Shown: one piece after another, positions 1 to 6,611 of the stretch
Position numbering within the stretch: the first letter of the stretch is position 1
Layout: every line of letters starts with the position of its first letter
NCBI GenBank assembly: GCA_003456035.1
Contig: DMPJ01000326.1
Location: forward strand, 3,231 to 13,890
Reading direction: 5' to 3'
Length of the DNA: 10,660 nt
DNA from: Planktothrix sp. UBA8402
GTDB taxonomy: Bacteria > Cyanobacteriota > Cyanobacteriia > Cyanobacteriales > Microcoleaceae
The notes under the pieces: generated by a model
What the model was told of the DNA's origin: nothing
The model's database searches: none
Seen by the model: only the letters and a program-made list of their open reading frames with translations
Made by a program: the position numbers and the translations under genes

Positions 1-301
1 GAAGATCGACCATAAGATTTGATAGTTCAATAGCGATGGGATTAATATCAATCCCGATAAATCTTCTTTTTTTCAGAAGTGCTTCCCTTGCAACTAAACC
101 TGAACCCAAAAAAGGATCAAGAATGAGATCATCTTTTTGGGTTAAAGCTTCAATCAGAAATGATAAACACTCAATTGGTTTTTTTCCCCAGTATTTGTGA
201 AATCTTGCCAACCCTTTATAGCCTTTAGGATATTTTAAATTATTGTAATTAATTGAATTCAGACTATGATTAAATAAGTTGAGTTGATAGTAATTTTCCA
301 T
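1..301 (-). CDS. DNA methyltransferase (N4-cytosine/N6-adenine type), N-terminal part; gene runs off the left edge
   Basis: Reading the minus strand from an ATG at 301 gives 100 uninterrupted residues that run out of the window. Residues 33-42 (RFHKYWGKKP) match the segment found near the N-terminus of many N4/N6 DNA methylases. Residues 62-68 (DPFLGSG) are the AdoMet-binding motif I of this superfamily (DPFxGxG), and RRFIGIDINP at 79-88 is the following strand with an acidic residue expected to contact the AdoMet ribose. The catalytic (D/N/S)PPY motif is not present in the visible part and would lie beyond the edge, so neither the methylated base nor activity can be judged. A weak AGGA (plus-strand TCCT at 313-316) lies about 11 nt before the ATG. 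The gene lies 54 bp downstream of the resolvase-like gene on the same strand and may be cotranscribed with it. It could be a solitary methylase or part of a restriction or phage module. Confidence 0.85.
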   Translation of the reverse strand, partial: MENYYQLNLFNHSLNSINYNNLKYPKGYKGLARFHKYWGKKPIECLSFLIEALTQKDDLILDPFLGSGLVAREALLKKRRFIGIDINPIAIELSNLMVDL

Positions 302-355
302 TTTTACTTTAATCCTAATTTAACAAATTAATTTTTTAGTTAACTATTGCAATTA

Positions 356-1498
356 TTATAATGGTTCAATTTCAATACTAACCCCAGTTTTTTTAGCATC
401 GGGATCAAATTCAACGGTTAACTGGGGTAAACAACTTAAACGGTCATCAATTAATACCCCGGCACCATTTAAAGTTAACGCATCCAAACAAGCACCTGCT
501 AAATTATCAATATCGGAATTTGTGCGATGATTTCCTAATAATCTAATCACAATTGCTGCTTTGCGTAGGGGAAATTTATGGGTAATATTTTGTTCTGAAA
601 TTTGCCGATAGATTTCTACTTCGGCACGATTTCGCCAAGCGCGATAACGGGGGGGTAAATAGGTTCCATTCTTTGTTACCCGAGGACGAGCTTTCGGAAC
701 AACAACGCCAGGAATAATTAATTTAATAATTTCTGCGGGTTTTTTATCGGGTTTTGGCGGGTCAATTGGTGGAGGTTCGGGGGGATTAATTGCGGTAAAT
801 TCAACATCAATACTGGATTCTTTGGGGTTAATTTGAATCCGAGTTACAGGAGATTCTAATATTTCTAATGGTTCCTGAATTGTAGTGGTTGATTCAGAAA
901 TCCCCTGTAGAGACGTTGCATGGAACGTCTCTACCAGGGATTTCTCTGGATTTAATAACAGAAAATCAGGTTTTGGAGATAGAATTTGAGACGATTTATC
1001 GGAAATATTTTTAACTTCATCGGTTGAATTTTGAGCTTGAGAATATGGTATAATTGGAATAACTAGGGTTTTTGTTGGCTCAGGACTGGAATCAATTGCT
1101 GAGGAAAAAATCCCTGGATTTACCCCTGGCATTTTCCTGGCAATTTGCATATACATTGTGGCAGTTTGTTGGGAAAAGCTAAAATGTTCCTGAAACCAAA
1201 CTTGCCAGTTTTCCGGGGATAATTGAGCTTGAACGTGCAGCAACCATTCTCCAGCATTCCGCGCATGAATTAAGGAGGTTTGTGGGGAATCTAAACACTG
1301 TTTGTGTTCGGTAATAATCCGTTGGGCAAAATCATCTAAAGTGGGCAAAGGGGGCTGAGAATCACTGAGGACTTGTAAATAGGTAGATAACATTAAATAA
1401 AAGTTTTGAATTGCAACTGGACTGCGATAGAAATTTTCCCCCATCAATAAAAAAGGGGAAATTACTTGGTCGGAATTGGGGTAAAATTGTTGATTCAC
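356..1498 (-). CDS. RusA-type Holliday-junction resolvase domain protein with N-terminal DUF3102-like segment
   Basis: A 380-residue protein built from two parts. Residues about 78-122 (HARNAGEWLL... through TATMYMQIARKM) resemble the DUF3102 pattern: a helix with AGE-LL, a W-x-x-W-F turn, then an SQQTA-Y-IA helix as in a helix-turn-helix. Residues about 125-255 are a low-complexity linker rich in S, P, E and T, ending in a proline repeat (PPEPPPIDPPKPDKKP). Residues about 258-378 look like RusA: PKARPRVTKNG near 268-278, DIDN at 329-332 and IDD at 350-352, matching the family's metal-binding aspartates. RusA cuts four-way DNA junctions using Mg2+. E. coli RusA is about 120 aa, so this domain is full length. 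By eye, the lysine that follows DxDN in RusA (DxDNxxK) is a glycine here (G335). The start is GTG with no clear Shine-Dalgarno sequence; an internal ATG at codon 19 is an alternative. A palindromic repeat lies inside the linker. Confidence 0.8.
   Translation of the reverse strand: MNQQFYPNSDQVISPFLLMGENFYRSPVAIQNFYLMLSTYLQVLSDSQPPLPTLDDFAQRIITEHKQCLDSPQTSLIHARNAGEWLLHVQAQLSPENWQVWFQEHFSFSQQTATMYMQIARKMPGVNPGIFSSAIDSSPEPTKTLVIPIIPYSQAQNSTDEVKNISDKSSQILSPKPDFLLLNPEKSLVETFHATSLQGISESTTTIQEPLEILESPVTRIQINPKESSIDVEFTAINPPEPPPIDPPKPDKKPAEIIKLIIPGVVVPKARPRVTKNGTYLPPRYRAWRNRAEVEIYRQISEQNITHKFPLRKAAIVIRLLGNHRTNSDIDNLAGACLDALTLNGAGVLIDDRLSCLPQLTVEFDPDAKKTGVSIEIEPL
907..934. repeat. Dispersed cyanobacterial palindromic repeat inside the resolvase-like CDS
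   Basis: The arms are GTAGAGACGTT (907-917) and AACGTCTCTAC (924-934), a perfect 11-bp inverted repeat around a 6-nt centre, GCATGG. Imperfect pairing continues outward into CCCC/AGGG. Elements with this GTAGAGACGTTGCATG core are scattered through many Nostocales and Oscillatoriales genomes, usually between genes. This is from memory and no search was run. Here the repeat is read in frame on the minus strand and encodes residues 189-198 (VETFHATSLQ) of the linker. Confidence 0.75.
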
Positions 1499-1567
1499 CG
1501 ACGGTAATCAAGATAATGATTAATTCAGACCATTAAGTTAAGTTGTAACATCTTTTATCCAAAATTA

Positions 1568-2320
1568 TCAGTTTTGTTTTTTGATGTCTGATTTAACTAA
1601 AACTCCTGGTTCTTTTTGCATGGGTAACACATCTAAAATATCCTCTTGGGCGCAATATTGCAAGTCTTCATAACAGCCTAAACGTAATAATCTTTGACCG
1701 TGACTGGCATGATTTAACAGTTCAAACAGTTTATTTTGCCATTGTAAATAAAGAGAAATAGCCGCAAAAACTTCATCATTTCCCGCAAAATCATCTAAAG
1801 GATAACCCATTTCATTGACTAAATTTTGGGCTACTGCTCCCGCACAGGCGGTGTCTTCGAGGGAAAAACTACCTTCCCAACCAGAACCTAATATCCAAAC
1901 GGTTTCTGGACTTTTTGCGATCAAATATTCTACAATTGCCCGTCGATTAATAAAAGCGGCAGTTAAGACGACCGGGGTGGCTTGTATCCGTTCTAAACTG
2001 CGGGTTCCGTTGGTGGTGGTCATAAACAATCGTTTGTTTTTGACGAATTCTGGGGTACAATCGAGGGGAGAATTGCCTAAATCGAACCCTTCTACTTTGG
2101 CCCCGCCCCGTTCACCGACCCGGATGCGTTTATCTGCGGGCCATTTTTCGCTGGTTTGCATCAACTGGTCAATGTCGCTGAATACTTGCACCGCCTCGGC
2201 TCCAGCGTTTAAAGCGGTGGCGATGGTGGTGGTGGCGCGTAACACGTCCACGACAATGGCACAGTCGGGAAGAACATTGGCAGGGGCTAGTTCAGGAGTA
2301 TGATAGACAAAAAATTTCAC
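1568..2320 (-). CDS. comB: Probable 2-phosphosulfolactate phosphatase family protein (ComB-like)
   Basis: A 250-residue protein matching the ComB family over its whole length. The diagnostic blocks are [10 protein letters not shown] (23-32), [19 protein letters not shown] (67-85), [10 protein letters not shown] (100-109) and [18 protein letters not shown] (144-161). In methanogens ComB is a Mg2+-dependent acid phosphatase that converts 2-phosphosulfolactate to sulfolactate in coenzyme M synthesis. Cyanobacteria are not known to make coenzyme M, so the true substrate here is open. No other coenzyme M gene is visible in the window. The start at 2320 gives the expected N-terminus ([10 protein letters not shown]). 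The gene is divergent from the lpxB-related gene and lies 69 bp upstream of the resolvase-like gene on the same strand. Cytoplasmic; no signal peptide. Confidence 0.9.
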   Translation of the reverse strand: MKFFVYHTPELAPANVLPDCAIVVDVLRATTTIATALNAGAEAVQVFSDIDQLMQTSEKWPADKRIRVGERGGAKVEGFDLGNSPLDCTPEFVKNKRLFMTTTNGTRSLERIQATPVVLTAAFINRRAIVEYLIAKSPETVWILGSGWEGSFSLEDTACAGAVAQNLVNEMGYPLDDFAGNDEVFAAISLYLQWQNKLFELLNHASHGQRLLRLGCYEDLQYCAQEDILDVLPMQKEPGVLVKSDIKKQN

Positions 2321-2370
2321 GGTTGGGGTTATGGTTGATAGAATTGTCAGTTTTTATTTTACATAGAATT

Positions 2371-2387
2371 TGATCAAAAATTGATCA
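2371..2387. promoter_or_regulatory. Candidate operator: 17-bp palindrome in the divergent comB / lpxB-related intergenic region
   Basis: TGATCAA (2371-2377) and TTGATCA (2381-2387) form a perfect 7-bp inverted repeat around AAA. It can also be read as two TGATCA palindromes with centres 11 bp apart, about one helical turn. It lies between two divergent start codons, where a shared regulator could bind. It matches neither the NtcA consensus (GTA-N8-TAC) nor the CRP consensus (TGTGA-N6-TCACA). In such AT-rich sequence a chance occurrence is possible. Confidence 0.35.
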
Positions 2388-2408
2388 TTAGATGAATTAA
2401 ATCTTAAA

Positions 2409-2436
2409 TTGACGAACACTTTTACATAATTATAGC
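2409..2436 (+). promoter_or_regulatory. Candidate sigma-70-type promoter for the lpxB-related gene
   Basis: TTGACG (2409-2414) and TATAGC (2431-2436) are spaced 16 bp apart, a fair match to -35 and -10 hexamers. The predicted transcription start would fall only a few bases before, or at, the ATG at 2445. If this promoter is the one used, the mRNA would be leaderless or nearly so, which fits the absence of a Shine-Dalgarno sequence. The call rests on the hexamers alone. Confidence 0.35.
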
Positions 2437-2444
2437 ATAGTTTT

Positions 2445-3632
2445 ATGAATAATCAACGAATTTTATTTTTAAGTAATGGTCACGGTGAGGATACTTGTAA
2501 TGGGGAGATTATTAAGGCGTTATTATCTTTAGATACCAATGTTGAAATGGCCGCAGTTCCTATTGTGGGAGAGGGTAATGTTTATAAAGGGTTGGGAGTT
2601 CCAATTCTGACTCCGACTCGAACGATGCCATCGGGAGGATTTTTATATATGAATCCTTTGGTTTTTTTAAAGGATATCGTATCGGGTTTAATGGGTTTAT
2701 TAGGTAAACAAGTACAAATTATTTGGAAACAGGCTGCATATTATGATATTTTAATGGTAACAGGAGATATTGTGGTGGCTGCGATCGCTTATTTAACAAA
2801 AAAACCCTATATAATATTTCTGTCTGCCTATTCTAGTTATTATGAAGGTAAACTAAATTTAGGGTTGATTCTCCCGTATTTTCTTAATTCTCCTCGCTGT
2901 TTAGCTGTATTTACCCGCGATAATTTTACCGCCGAAGATTTACAAAAACAAGGGATTAAAAAAGCTCAATTTGTCGGGACTCCCATGATGGATAATCTGA
3001 CTCCCAGGGGAGTTAATTTAAACCTTGATTCTGAATCTATAATGATTGCTATTCTTCCTGGTTCTCGTATTCCTGAAGCTAGAAATAATTTAATTTTACT
3101 ATTAAAATTAGTGGAAATGATTGATCAAATTAGTTCGCAAAAAATTCAATTTCTGGTAGCTGCGGTGGCTAGTTTAATGGCGGAATTAGATCAAATTGCA
3201 ATAGGTTTAAATTGGCAACATCAAAACGGCAGATTAACTAATAAAAATGGTTTAGAGGTTATTTGTTATTCTGATAGTTTTGCCGATATTTTAAACGCAG
3301 CTAATTTAGTTATAGGAATGGCGGGAACTGCTAATGAACAAGCGGTTGGGTTGGGAAAACCTGTAATTACAATTCCTGGAAATGGCCCGGCGTTTAACTA
3401 TCGGTTTGCCGAGGCACAGTTAAGATTATTAGGATTATCAATTCAACTAATCGGAACTAAACCTGCTGATGATTATATATTAAACCAAGCCGCCCAAAAA
3501 GTCAAGCAAACTTTAGAAAATACCGAGTATTTAAAATTATGTTTAAATAATGGAGAACAACGCCTGGGAAAACCTGGAGGAAGTTTGAAAATTGCTCAGT
3601 TTATTAGAAACCAGGTTTCTGGGAACCTATAA
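2445..3632 (+). CDS. Lipid-A-disaccharide synthase-related glycosyltransferase
   Basis: A 395-residue protein with the GT-B-like layout of the LpxB-related family that is widespread in cyanobacteria. The N-terminus ILFLSNGHGED (6-16) is the characteristic opening. The middle contains LMVTGDIVVAAIA (103-115) and FVGTPMMDN (176-184). The C-terminal half has LPGSR (204-208) and a nucleotide-sugar-binding type segment, GMAGTANEQAVGLGKPVITIPGNGPAF (291-317). True LpxB joins UDP-diacylglucosamine to lipid X. This branch is distinct from LpxB, and its donor, acceptor and product are not established, so the glycosyltransferase role is inferred from the fold. The ATG at 2445 preserves the conserved N-terminus. 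Only 12 bp separate its stop from dacB, suggesting cotranscription with another envelope gene. It contains the HIP1 site at 2781. Confidence 0.85.
   Translation: MNNQRILFLSNGHGEDTCNGEIIKALLSLDTNVEMAAVPIVGEGNVYKGLGVPILTPTRTMPSGGFLYMNPLVFLKDIVSGLMGLLGKQVQIIWKQAAYYDILMVTGDIVVAAIAYLTKKPYIIFLSAYSSYYEGKLNLGLILPYFLNSPRCLAVFTRDNFTAEDLQKQGIKKAQFVGTPMMDNLTPRGVNLNLDSESIMIAILPGSRIPEARNNLILLLKLVEMIDQISSQKIQFLVAAVASLMAELDQIAIGLNWQHQNGRLTNKNGLEVICYSDSFADILNAANLVIGMAGTANEQAVGLGKPVITIPGNGPAFNYRFAEAQLRLLGLSIQLIGTKPADDYILNQAAQKVKQTLENTEYLKLCLNNGEQRLGKPGGSLKIAQFIRNQVSGNL
2781..2788. repeat. HIP1 octamer GCGATCGC (one of four)
   Basis: The palindromic octamer GCGATCGC, strongly over-represented in many cyanobacterial genomes, occurs here and at 3771-3778, 5401-5408 and 7537-7544. 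All four lie inside coding sequences. Four copies in about 10.7 kb of AT-rich DNA is far above chance and is the main sequence-level argument for a cyanobacterial origin. Confidence 0.9.
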
Positions 3633-3644
3633 AAAATTGTAAAA

Positions 3645-5081
3645 ATGATCATGAAAAAAATTTTATTCAGTAGTTTAATATCCCTATTAAGTTTATCCCA
3701 ACCCGTTTGGGGTCAAACAAATTCCCCTGCTAAAAAAATTTGTCCTGCGGAACTAGAACCTGCAATTAATGCGATCGCAAATCGTCCTCAATTTCAACGG
3801 TCGCGCTGGGGAATTTTAATAGAAACTCTAACTACAAATATAACCCTTTATGAGCGAGATAGTCAATATTATTTTATTCCCGCTTCCACCGTTAAACTAT
3901 TAACTACCGCCGCCGCCTTACAAAAATTAGGAGCAAATTTTAGGATTAGAACTTCTATTTATGGAGATAGTCAAGGAAATATTTATATTGTCGGGAGAGG
4001 CGACCCCAGCTTAACAGAAATTCAACTGCAAGATTTAGCCCAACAGTTAAAAAATCGAGGCATAAATCAGATTAATAAATTAATAGCTGTAGATAGTTAT
4101 TTTACAGGTTCACCCATACATTCAACTTGGCAATGGGAAGACATACAAGCGGGTTATGGCGCACCAATTAATAGTTTAATCTTAAATCAAAATTCCCTAG
4201 ATTTAACACTTTCTCCCCAAACCGTAGGACAACCTTTAAAAGTCACCTGGGTACGTCCTGAACAAGCAACGGGATGGACAATAGATAATCAAACACAAAC
4301 TGTTAAAGAAAATCAACCTGAATTCGTTAATATTGGACGAGATTTAAGCCAACCTATTATTAGAGTTTCAGGACAATTAAGAGTTAATGGAGAACCAGAA
4401 CCCGTTTATGCTGCTGTTATCGAACCAACCAATAATTTTATCCAACAATTCCAGAAAATTTTAATTAATTCTGGAATCAAAGTATTAGAAACCTCAATTG
4501 CTTCTGATTTTTCCTATCCACAATCAGAATTAGCCTTTGTGGAATCTCCACCTTTATCAGAATTAATTAAAACCCTGAATTTGGAAAGTAATAATGTTTT
4601 TGCTGAATCTCTATTAAGAACATTAGGGGCGCAAAATCCTAGTGATGATAGTGTAGAATCAGGATTAAAAGAAATTAAATTAATTTTAAGTAAATTAGGA
4701 ATTAATCCTAATAATTATCAACTATTTGATGGTTCGGGACTATCTCAGAATAATTTAGTCACGCCCTTAGTATTAGTACAAACCTTGAGAATAATGGCGG
4801 CTTCTTCTAATGCAGAATTATATAGAAATTCTCTCCCGATAGGGGGAGTTAGTGGAACTTTAAAAGGACGTTTTCAAGACAATTCTGCTACGGGAATTAT
4901 ACAAGCTAAAACCGGAACTTTAACCGGAGTTACATCCTTAGCGGGATATATTTCCCCCCCCCATTATCAACCATTAGTTTTTAATATTACCATTAATCAA
5001 ACTAACTTATCTACTCAAGAACTCAGAGAAGCTGTTGATGAAATAGTATTACTATTAACACAATTAAAATTCTGTCCCTAA
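3645..5081 (+). CDS. dacB: D-alanyl-D-alanine carboxypeptidase/endopeptidase, PBP4 type (peptidase family S13)
   Basis: A 478-residue exported penicillin-binding protein. An N-terminal signal peptide (KK, then a hydrophobic stretch, with likely cleavage after VWG at 21-23) directs it to the periplasm. The three active-site motifs of the family are present: STVK at 81-84 (nucleophile S81, K84), SNN at 315-317 and KTG at 422-424. DGSGLSQNN at 362-370 is a further S13 hallmark. The large insertion between the first two motifs is typical of PBP4-type enzymes. It removes terminal D-Ala and cleaves D-Ala-mDAP cross-links in peptidoglycan. No clear Shine-Dalgarno sequence is seen, and the ATG two codons downstream (3651) is an equally possible start. 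A run of nine C (4954-4962) falls after the KTG motif. It lies 12 bp after the lpxB-related gene, probably in the same transcript. Confidence 0.95.
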   Translation: MIMKKILFSSLISLLSLSQPVWGQTNSPAKKICPAELEPAINAIANRPQFQRSRWGILIETLTTNITLYERDSQYYFIPASTVKLLTTAAALQKLGANFRIRTSIYGDSQGNIYIVGRGDPSLTEIQLQDLAQQLKNRGINQINKLIAVDSYFTGSPIHSTWQWEDIQAGYGAPINSLILNQNSLDLTLSPQTVGQPLKVTWVRPEQATGWTIDNQTQTVKENQPEFVNIGRDLSQPIIRVSGQLRVNGEPEPVYAAVIEPTNNFIQQFQKILINSGIKVLETSIASDFSYPQSELAFVESPPLSELIKTLNLESNNVFAESLLRTLGAQNPSDDSVESGLKEIKLILSKLGINPNNYQLFDGSGLSQNNLVTPLVLVQTLRIMAASSNAELYRNSLPIGGVSGTLKGRFQDNSATGIIQAKTGTLTGVTSLAGYISPPHYQPLVFNITINQTNLSTQELREAVDEIVLLLTQLKFCP

Positions 5082-5089
5082 ACCGTTCT

Positions 5090-5103
5090 TGCGCTTGGGC
5101 GCA
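5090..5103 (+). terminator. Possible terminator hairpin after dacB
   Basis: TGCGC (5090-5094) and GCGCA (5099-5103) form a perfect 5-bp GC-rich stem with a TTGG loop, 9 nt after the dacB stop. It is followed by TATTATTATTCTATTTT, which is rich in T but not an uninterrupted T run. The position fits an end of the lpxB-related/dacB transcript before the purU promoter. The short stem keeps confidence low. Confidence 0.4.
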
Positions 5104-5150
5104 TATTATTATTCTATTTTAATCAAGAGGTGCAGAATCACAACAATATT

Positions 5151-5159
5151 TGGTATAAT
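5151..5159 (+). promoter_or_regulatory. Extended -10 promoter element upstream of purU
   Basis: TGGTATAAT is an exact extended -10 element (TGnTATAAT), 31 bp before the purU ATG. No convincing -35 hexamer lies 16-18 bp upstream, which extended -10 promoters can tolerate. A transcript starting around 5166 would have a leader of roughly 25 nt. Confidence 0.5.
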
Positions 5160-5190
5160 TATGATTAGATTTAATCAATAAAAGTTGAGC

Positions 5191-6045
5191 ATGAACCTAC
5201 CTACAGCAACTTTATTAGTTTCTTGTCCCGACCAAAAAGGTTTGGTGGCTAAAATTGCTAATTTTATTTATTCTAATGGGGGAAATATTATTCATGCCGA
5301 TCAACATACGGATTTTAGTGCTAATATTTTTTTAACCCGAATTGAATGGCAATTAGAAGGATTTAATTTACCGCGTGATGTGATTGCACCTGCTTTTAGT
5401 GCGATCGCGCAACCTTTAAATGCTAATTGGCAACTACGTTTTTCCGATACCATTCCTCGGTTATCAATTTGGGTAACAAAACAAGATCATTGTTTATTAG
5501 ATTTACTCTGGCGATGGCAAGCTAAAGAAATTATTGCGGAAATTCCTTTAATGATTAGTAATCATGCTAATTTAAAACCAATTGCCGATCAATTTGGGAT
5601 TAATTTTTATCATTTACCCATGACAGCAGAAAACAAATTAGAACAAGAAAATCAACAATTAGAACTTTTGAAAAAACACGAAATTGATTTGGTAGTTCTC
5701 GCTAAATATATGCAGATTTTAACGCCTCAAATTGTCGATAATTTCTCTCAAATTATCAATATTCATCATTCATTTTTGCCAGCTTTTGCCGGGGCAAATC
5801 CCTATCAAAGAGCGCACGAACGCGGGGTTAAAATTATTGGTGCAACTGCCCATTATGTAACCGCAGATTTAGACGAAGGGCCAATTATTGAACAGGATGT
5901 TGTGCGGGTCAGTCATCGGGATACCGTAGCAGATTTAATTAGAAAAGGCAAGGATTTAGAACGATTGGTTTTAGCCAGAGCGGTTCGTTTACACATACAA
6001 AATCGCGTGTTAGTCTATGGAAATCGAACCGTTGTTTTTGCTTAA
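5191..6045 (+). CDS. purU: Formyltetrahydrofolate deformylase
   Basis: A 284-residue cytoplasmic enzyme that hydrolyses 10-formyltetrahydrofolate to formate and tetrahydrofolate, balancing one-carbon pools and supplying formate for purine synthesis. Residues about 6-85 form an ACT-type regulatory domain (ATLLVSCPDQKGLVAKIANF, then GGNIIHADQHTD). Residues about 88-280 form the formyltransferase-fold catalytic domain. This includes VLAKYMQIL (169-177), INIHHSFLPAF (189-199) and a DEGPIIEQD segment (228-236). N190, H192 and D228 align with the Asn-His-Asp catalytic triad of the GART/PurU family. I chose the ATG at 5191; an in-frame TTG two codons upstream (5185) would give 286 residues. It is followed after 20 bp by the coiled-coil gene and probably leads a four-gene transcript. 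It contains the HIP1 site at 5401. Confidence 0.96.
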   Translation: MNLPTATLLVSCPDQKGLVAKIANFIYSNGGNIIHADQHTDFSANIFLTRIEWQLEGFNLPRDVIAPAFSAIAQPLNANWQLRFSDTIPRLSIWVTKQDHCLLDLLWRWQAKEIIAEIPLMISNHANLKPIADQFGINFYHLPMTAENKLEQENQQLELLKKHEIDLVVLAKYMQILTPQIVDNFSQIINIHHSFLPAFAGANPYQRAHERGVKIIGATAHYVTADLDEGPIIEQDVVRVSHRDTVADLIRKGKDLERLVLARAVRLHIQNRVLVYGNRTVVFA

Positions 6046-6065
6046 ATACTCAAAGGAATTATAGA

Positions 6066-6611
6066 ATGAGCCAAACTTTAGAAGATTTACAAACAGAATG
6101 GGACGCGATTCAAGCTGAAATTGATGCTGTCAAAGCTGAATATAATCGGTTAAGAAATAAGCGTTCTAACTTTCACGTTACCGTTTTATTTTCTTCCGAT
6201 TCTTCCCCAGAATCCCTAGCAATTTTACAGCAACAAACCCAAGTTGAAGCCAAGCGTTGGTCATTGAATTTACAACAACTTGATCAAGAAATTCAAGCCA
6301 CTCGTATTAAATTAAGACAAGTTCGGGCTAAACTAGCCGTTAAACAGGCTCAAATTTATAGATTTCAGGCTCAAAAAAATTGGATTAAACTTAAACAACA
6401 TCAGGAACAAATTAATCAATTAGTCAATAGTTTAGAAAAAGAAATCAATTTATTATCTAAAACCGCAGAAAATTTTGAACCCGTTTCGGAAGACTGGCTT
6501 CCCAAATATCCCAAATTATTAGAGTTGGAAATGACTAATATTCCATATCTAAAGATAGAGGGAAAGCAATTTAAGCTAGTCAGTAAACCGATTAATTTGA
6601 ATCTGGAATGA
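6066..6611 (+). CDS. Coiled-coil protein of unknown function
   Basis: I do not recognise a named family. The 181-residue product is highly charged and Gln-rich. It has a short N-terminal helix of heptad character (about 3-32), a less regular stretch (33-49, with an HVTVLFSSDSS segment), and a long predicted coiled coil (about 50-136, rich in Q, K, E and L). The tail of about 45 residues (WLPKYPKLLELEMTNIPYL) looks globular. There is no signal peptide or membrane segment, so it is probably cytoplasmic. A good Shine-Dalgarno sequence (AAAGGA, 6052-6057) lies 8 nt before the ATG. It follows purU by 20 bp, and its stop overlaps the start of the M28 peptidase gene (ATGA), implying translational coupling. 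Codon use resembles its neighbours, so it looks native. Confidence 0.8.
   Translation: MSQTLEDLQTEWDAIQAEIDAVKAEYNRLRNKRSNFHVTVLFSSDSSPESLAILQQQTQVEAKRWSLNLQQLDQEIQATRIKLRQVRAKLAVKQAQIYRFQAQKNWIKLKQHQEQINQLVNSLEKEINLLSKTAENFEPVSEDWLPKYPKLLELEMTNIPYLKIEGKQFKLVSKPINLNLE

Noticed and set aside
238..356. AT-rich stretch around the methyltransferase start considered as an att site or origin
   Set aside because: There is no tRNA, no direct repeat, no DnaA-box cluster and no integrase; it is ordinary AT-rich intergenic and 5'-coding sequence.
1815..2303. Open frame of 162 codons on the plus strand
   Set aside because: It lies wholly antisense to the strongly recognised ComB-family gene. Its product is Ser/Thr/Ala-rich with no family resemblance, so it is a shadow frame.
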